Positions 3,990 to 6,008 of a DNA stretch of 6,008 nt are shown here, piece by piece. Under the pieces are notes generated by a model, which saw only the letters and a program-made list of their open reading frames with translations, searched no databases and had not been told where the DNA came from. The position numbers were made by a program, and so were the translations under genes. How positions within the stretch are numbered: position 1 is the first letter of the stretch; the number at the start of each line of letters is the position of its first letter. Source of the stretch: Deltaproteobacteria bacterium (lineage in GTDB: Bacteria > Desulfobacterota > Desulfuromonadia > Geobacterales > Pseudopelobacteraceae); contig JAURXC010000104.1 in the NCBI GenBank assembly GCA_030654645.1, forward strand, positions 1-6,008, in the 5' to 3' direction.

Positions 3990-5627
3990 TTATTTTGCTA
4001 ATGTTTCCCGTCCCAGCTTATTCGGTTCTATTCCTTTTCCCACGATTTTACCTTTTGTATCGAAACCGTACGGAATCATCTCCACTACCGGCAATTTTGG
4101 CTTGACCGTCAGCTTTACTCCGGGCTTGACAAGTGTTAGCGTGCGGAAGTCGGTAACCCATCCGTAGGGATAATAATAGCCGTTGGTTACCCGCGCCCAG
4201 GCCGAGATCCGGAACAGGTAGGCACAGGTAACCGGTGGCACCCATTTACCTGGTGATGCCGGCATGGTAGCTGATGAGATGCCGTGCCAGACCGGTGCGG
4301 TGGTACGGTTTGCCGGGTTGGCATAGGAATCGGTGGAGATGACCTCGGATTGACCGGCGCCCCATTCGGCGGAAAGGGTGTAGTTGTACAGATCACCTTC
4401 CGGATCAAACGCCTTGAATGCCAGTTGGACACCGTCATTCGAATCGGCCATGTTCTCGATCGCGCATGGCGCAACCGGCAGGCCGTTGTGGAGCGCGTCG
4501 ATCAGTTTTACCTCGGGCAGCTTGTTGTCCAGACGCAGGGTGAGTATCTGGGGCGGTGAGGCGACGGGTATCGCGGCAGTCCTGTAGAAATCTATTTTAA
4601 ACTGGTGGATATTGTTCGGCTCGGTGGCACTGTTCCATTGGAAGAGCAGCGCCTTGATCGAATAGTCCAGCGCAGGGTTTACCAATGGATATAGGTGGTT
4701 GGAGTCCGGGCCGAAAGACTCCCAGACATGGGTGGTCCCGGTCCAGCGGTAATTGGCCCAGTTCTGGCGGATCGGCGTCCAGGGAGCTGCATTCACCTCG
4801 GCGACAGTATTGCCGCAACGGTGCAGGACTCTGTATTTCCTGGCTCCGGCGGCCCAGAGGCCTGGCAGGGTCGCGGTGTTGCCGATCAGGTCAAGCGTAC
4901 CGCCAAAGGCCGCCGCATCCGGATTTATCCGGTATGGTTCGGAAATAGTCGCATAACCGGCAGCGTTGATTTTTGTAGCCGGTATGATTCCCACCCCGCC
5001 GATTACCACTCCGGCTGTGCCGGCCGGATAAATTGCCGGAGCCGAGTTGGCCAGGATTATTTTATGGAAACTGGAGAAGGCGCTTAACGGATTGACCGGG
5101 TATTCGTAGATGAACGACGGGGTGCTAGAGGCGATACGCAGGCCGAATCTGACAACCGGCGCGGGTCCGGTCGGATCCAGCGTGATTCCCATTTCGCTCA
5201 GAGAGAGGCGAATCTCCCAGATACGGTGGTTTAGCGGTGAATGGGAAGTTGGACCAAAACTCATGCGGGTGGAGGAGTCGATCACCTGACTGTTGGGAGC
5301 CGGCCAGGTCGCGTTGGGGCGGGCCATGACCCAGCGCCCCAATCGGTTCGGTTGTCCCGGCCAGGGGCTATAGAGCACGTCACGGTCGGTGGTTACCGCG
5401 CCGTCATTGTCACTGTCGATCACCAGCCAGTAATAGTCGTTGGTACCTGGGTCGTTGCCGTTATCCCCTACCACATCCAGAATGATGTACAGGTTGTCGG
5501 CGTCATTTTTCACCATCATGTAACCGGCCGGAATCGTCATCATGGCGGCATCGCCCCACTCCGAAGCCGGCAGCATCGTTCCCGGTGCTACGGTGTTGTT
5601 TGTCCATTTGCTGCGTACATTGGCCAT
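3990..5627 (-). CDS. 545-aa protein with CBM9/DOMON-like N-terminus and Ig-like C-terminus
   Basis: ATG (5627-5625) follows AAAGGAG (5640-5634 on the minus strand). About residues 5-195 resemble family-9-type carbohydrate-binding or DOMON-like sandwiches. That region contains WTN, DAAMMTIPAGYMMVKNDADN, LYIILDVVGD, then VIDSDNDGAVTTDRDVLYS with a DxDxDG calcium-type loop (D71, D73, D75, G76), and RIWEIRLSLSEMGI (135-147). Residues about 200-350 are strand-rich and unassigned. Residues about 355-500 look like an Ig or fibronectin-type domain (AFDPEGDLYNYTLSAEWGAG). The tail (500-545) is Lys/Gly rich. No signal peptide or TM is visible, which is odd for an otherwise extracellular-looking protein; it may use another export route, or be cytoplasmic. 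Cys are at 271, 388 and 468. It is probably a single-gene unit. Function is unknown; the binding-domain resemblance is inference. Confidence 0.85.
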   Translation of the reverse strand: MANVRSKWTNNTVAPGTMLPASEWGDAAMMTIPAGYMMVKNDADNLYIILDVVGDNGNDPGTNDYYWLVIDSDNDGAVTTDRDVLYSPWPGQPNRLGRWVMARPNATWPAPNSQVIDSSTRMSFGPTSHSPLNHRIWEIRLSLSEMGITLDPTGPAPVVRFGLRIASSTPSFIYEYPVNPLSAFSSFHKIILANSAPAIYPAGTAGVVIGGVGIIPATKINAAGYATISEPYRINPDAAAFGGTLDLIGNTATLPGLWAAGARKYRVLHRCGNTVAEVNAAPWTPIRQNWANYRWTGTTHVWESFGPDSNHLYPLVNPALDYSIKALLFQWNSATEPNNIHQFKIDFYRTAAIPVASPPQILTLRLDNKLPEVKLIDALHNGLPVAPCAIENMADSNDGVQLAFKAFDPEGDLYNYTLSAEWGAGQSEVISTDSYANPANRTTAPVWHGISSATMPASPGKWVPPVTCAYLFRISAWARVTNGYYYPYGWVTDFRTLTLVKPGVKLTVKPKLPVVEMIPYGFDTKGKIVGKGIEPNKLGRETLAK

Positions 5628-5676
5628 TGTGTACTCCTTTCGTCTGCTTGCGGTTGGCTCTGTCGAGCTGATATAA

Positions 5677-5710
5677 CTGATTCGGATTATTAATGTTTTA
5701 TCAGAATCAG
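5677..5710. promoter_or_regulatory. Operator-like CTGAT/ATCAG array upstream of the 545-aa gene
   Basis: CTGATTC (5677-5683) and GAATCAG (5704-5710) are a perfect 7-bp inverted repeat with a 20-base AT-rich spacer. A second CTGAT lies just to the left (5669-5673, in CTGATA) and a second ATCAG on the right (5700-5704, in TATCAG), so four half-sites face each other in pairs. The array straddles the predicted -10 and start site. A dimeric repressor or activator is the natural reading; its identity is unknown. Confidence 0.5.
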
Positions 5711-5722
5711 CATGGTTGGCAA
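5695..5722 (-). promoter_or_regulatory. Candidate promoter of the 545-aa gene
   Basis: On the minus strand TTGCCA (5722-5717) and TAAAAC (5700-5695) are 16 bases apart. A TG one base before the -10 (TGATAAAAC) makes it an extended -10. Predicted start is near 5688, about 60 bases before the ATG at 5627. Half-sites of the CTGAT/ATCAG array fall inside the spacer and just after the start. Confidence 0.45.
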
Positions 5723-5738
5723 TCGCGCGAAAGGTTGT

Positions 5739-5900
5739 TTATTCATCATCCGAAAGGATTAGTTCCAAAGGGTGGGAGTGGTGATACCAAAGGTGGAGAA
5801 CCGTGCCATTAATCATGTAATCATCAGTAATATCGGCAGGAAGCAACGGCTTTAGTTCATTTATTGGGGAGAGTTGTTGCAGATGGCGGCTGGCCGGGGC
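5739..5900 (-). pseudogene. Startless 53-codon frame, likely gene remnant
   Basis: After a TAG at 5903-5901 the minus strand stays open for 53 codons to a TAA at 5741-5739. The translation looks protein-like: LQQLSPINELKPLLPADI, then TDDYMINGTVLHLWYHHSHP, then LELILSDDE. There is no upstream ATG or GTG with an RBS; the only Met is internal (residue 29). It could be the 3' end of a gene cut off by deletion or frameshift, or start at a CTG or TTG. I do not recognise the family. It runs in the same direction as the 545-aa gene and stops 112 bases before that gene's start codon. Confidence 0.35.
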
Positions 5901-5910
5901 CTAACCGGGG

Positions 5911-6008
5911 ATGATTTTGCAGACAAAGGTTAATCATCTGCAAAATCACTCGGACTTTAATGGGGATGGGAACTGGGATTATCTGCTACTCGAACTGCTT
6001 CTTGAACT
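5911..6008 (+). CDS. Possible start of a plus-strand gene, cut by window edge
   Basis: An ATG at 5911 opens a frame that runs off the window after 32 complete codons, in frame with no stop. It reads MILQTKVNHLQNHSDFNGDG and continues NWDYLLLELLLE. The segment SDFNGDGNWDY resembles the Ca-binding loops of FG-GAP/VCBS or dockerin-type repeats. No good Shine-Dalgarno precedes the ATG, an inverted repeat lies over the first 13 codons, and a TAA at 5902-5904 blocks upstream extension. It is a weak call that depends on sequence beyond the window. Confidence 0.25.
   Translation, partial: MILQTKVNHLQNHSDFNGDGNWDYLLLELLLE
5912..5948. repeat. 12-bp perfect inverted repeat
   Basis: TGATTTTGCAGA (5912-5923) and TCTGCAAAATCA (5937-5948) are exact inverted repeats around a 13-base spacer. 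No T-run follows on either strand, so a terminator is unlikely. It could be an operator, an mRNA hairpin or an element end. Confidence 0.75.

Noticed and set aside
4695..5087. Plus-strand frames inside the 545-aa gene (also 5241-5693, 4284-4559)
   Set aside because: They are antisense shadows of a long, coherent minus-strand gene with its own RBS.

Overview
The window most resembles chromosome from a Geobacter-type bacterium (Desulfuromonadia). The strongest pointer is a tandem pair of GEMM-I riboswitches whose ligand-contact position looks like the cGAMP-sensing GEMM-Ib subtype, which is typical of Geobacter. Secreted, low-homology surface-type proteins and toxin-antitoxin (TA) genes fit the same picture. 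This assignment is inference. The window has no rRNA, tRNA or core housekeeping gene to confirm it.

Layout: (1) 3-302, the 3' end of a BrnA-type antitoxin gene that starts outside the window. (2) 441-1110, a complete vapBC TA operon with a promoter and a palindromic operator that reaches into the vapB ribosome binding site. (3) 1151-1220, on the minus strand, a relic with the shape of group II intron domains V and VI and no reverse transcriptase. (4) 1461-2231, a secreted two-domain protein. (5) 2389-2424, a perfect 13-bp hairpin between convergent genes. (6) 2432-3189, minus strand, a small single-TM protein behind two near-identical riboswitch-terminator units and a candidate promoter. (7) 3465-3809, a small secreted proline-rich protein. 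(8) 3990-5627, minus strand, a 545-aa protein with a CBM9/DOMON-like N-terminus and no signal peptide, behind a promoter with a repeated CTGAT/ATCAG operator-like array. (9) 5739-6008, a startless 53-codon minus-strand frame, a 12-bp inverted repeat and the start of a possible plus-strand gene.

The most unusual unit is the riboswitch cassette. Its two aptamers differ at one base in 80. Each has its own intrinsic terminator whose 5' arm overlaps the aptamer's closing strand, so both should be ligand-ON switches acting in series. The RNA between them carries an 11-nt exact complement to a helix strand of the downstream aptamer, and also pairs with the upstream copy through one G-U. The only gene downstream encodes a 78-aa membrane protein. 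Together these suggest a tightly gated second-messenger output through a small membrane protein. The other genes look independently transcribed, and TA loci plus an intron relic mark the left third as accessory DNA.
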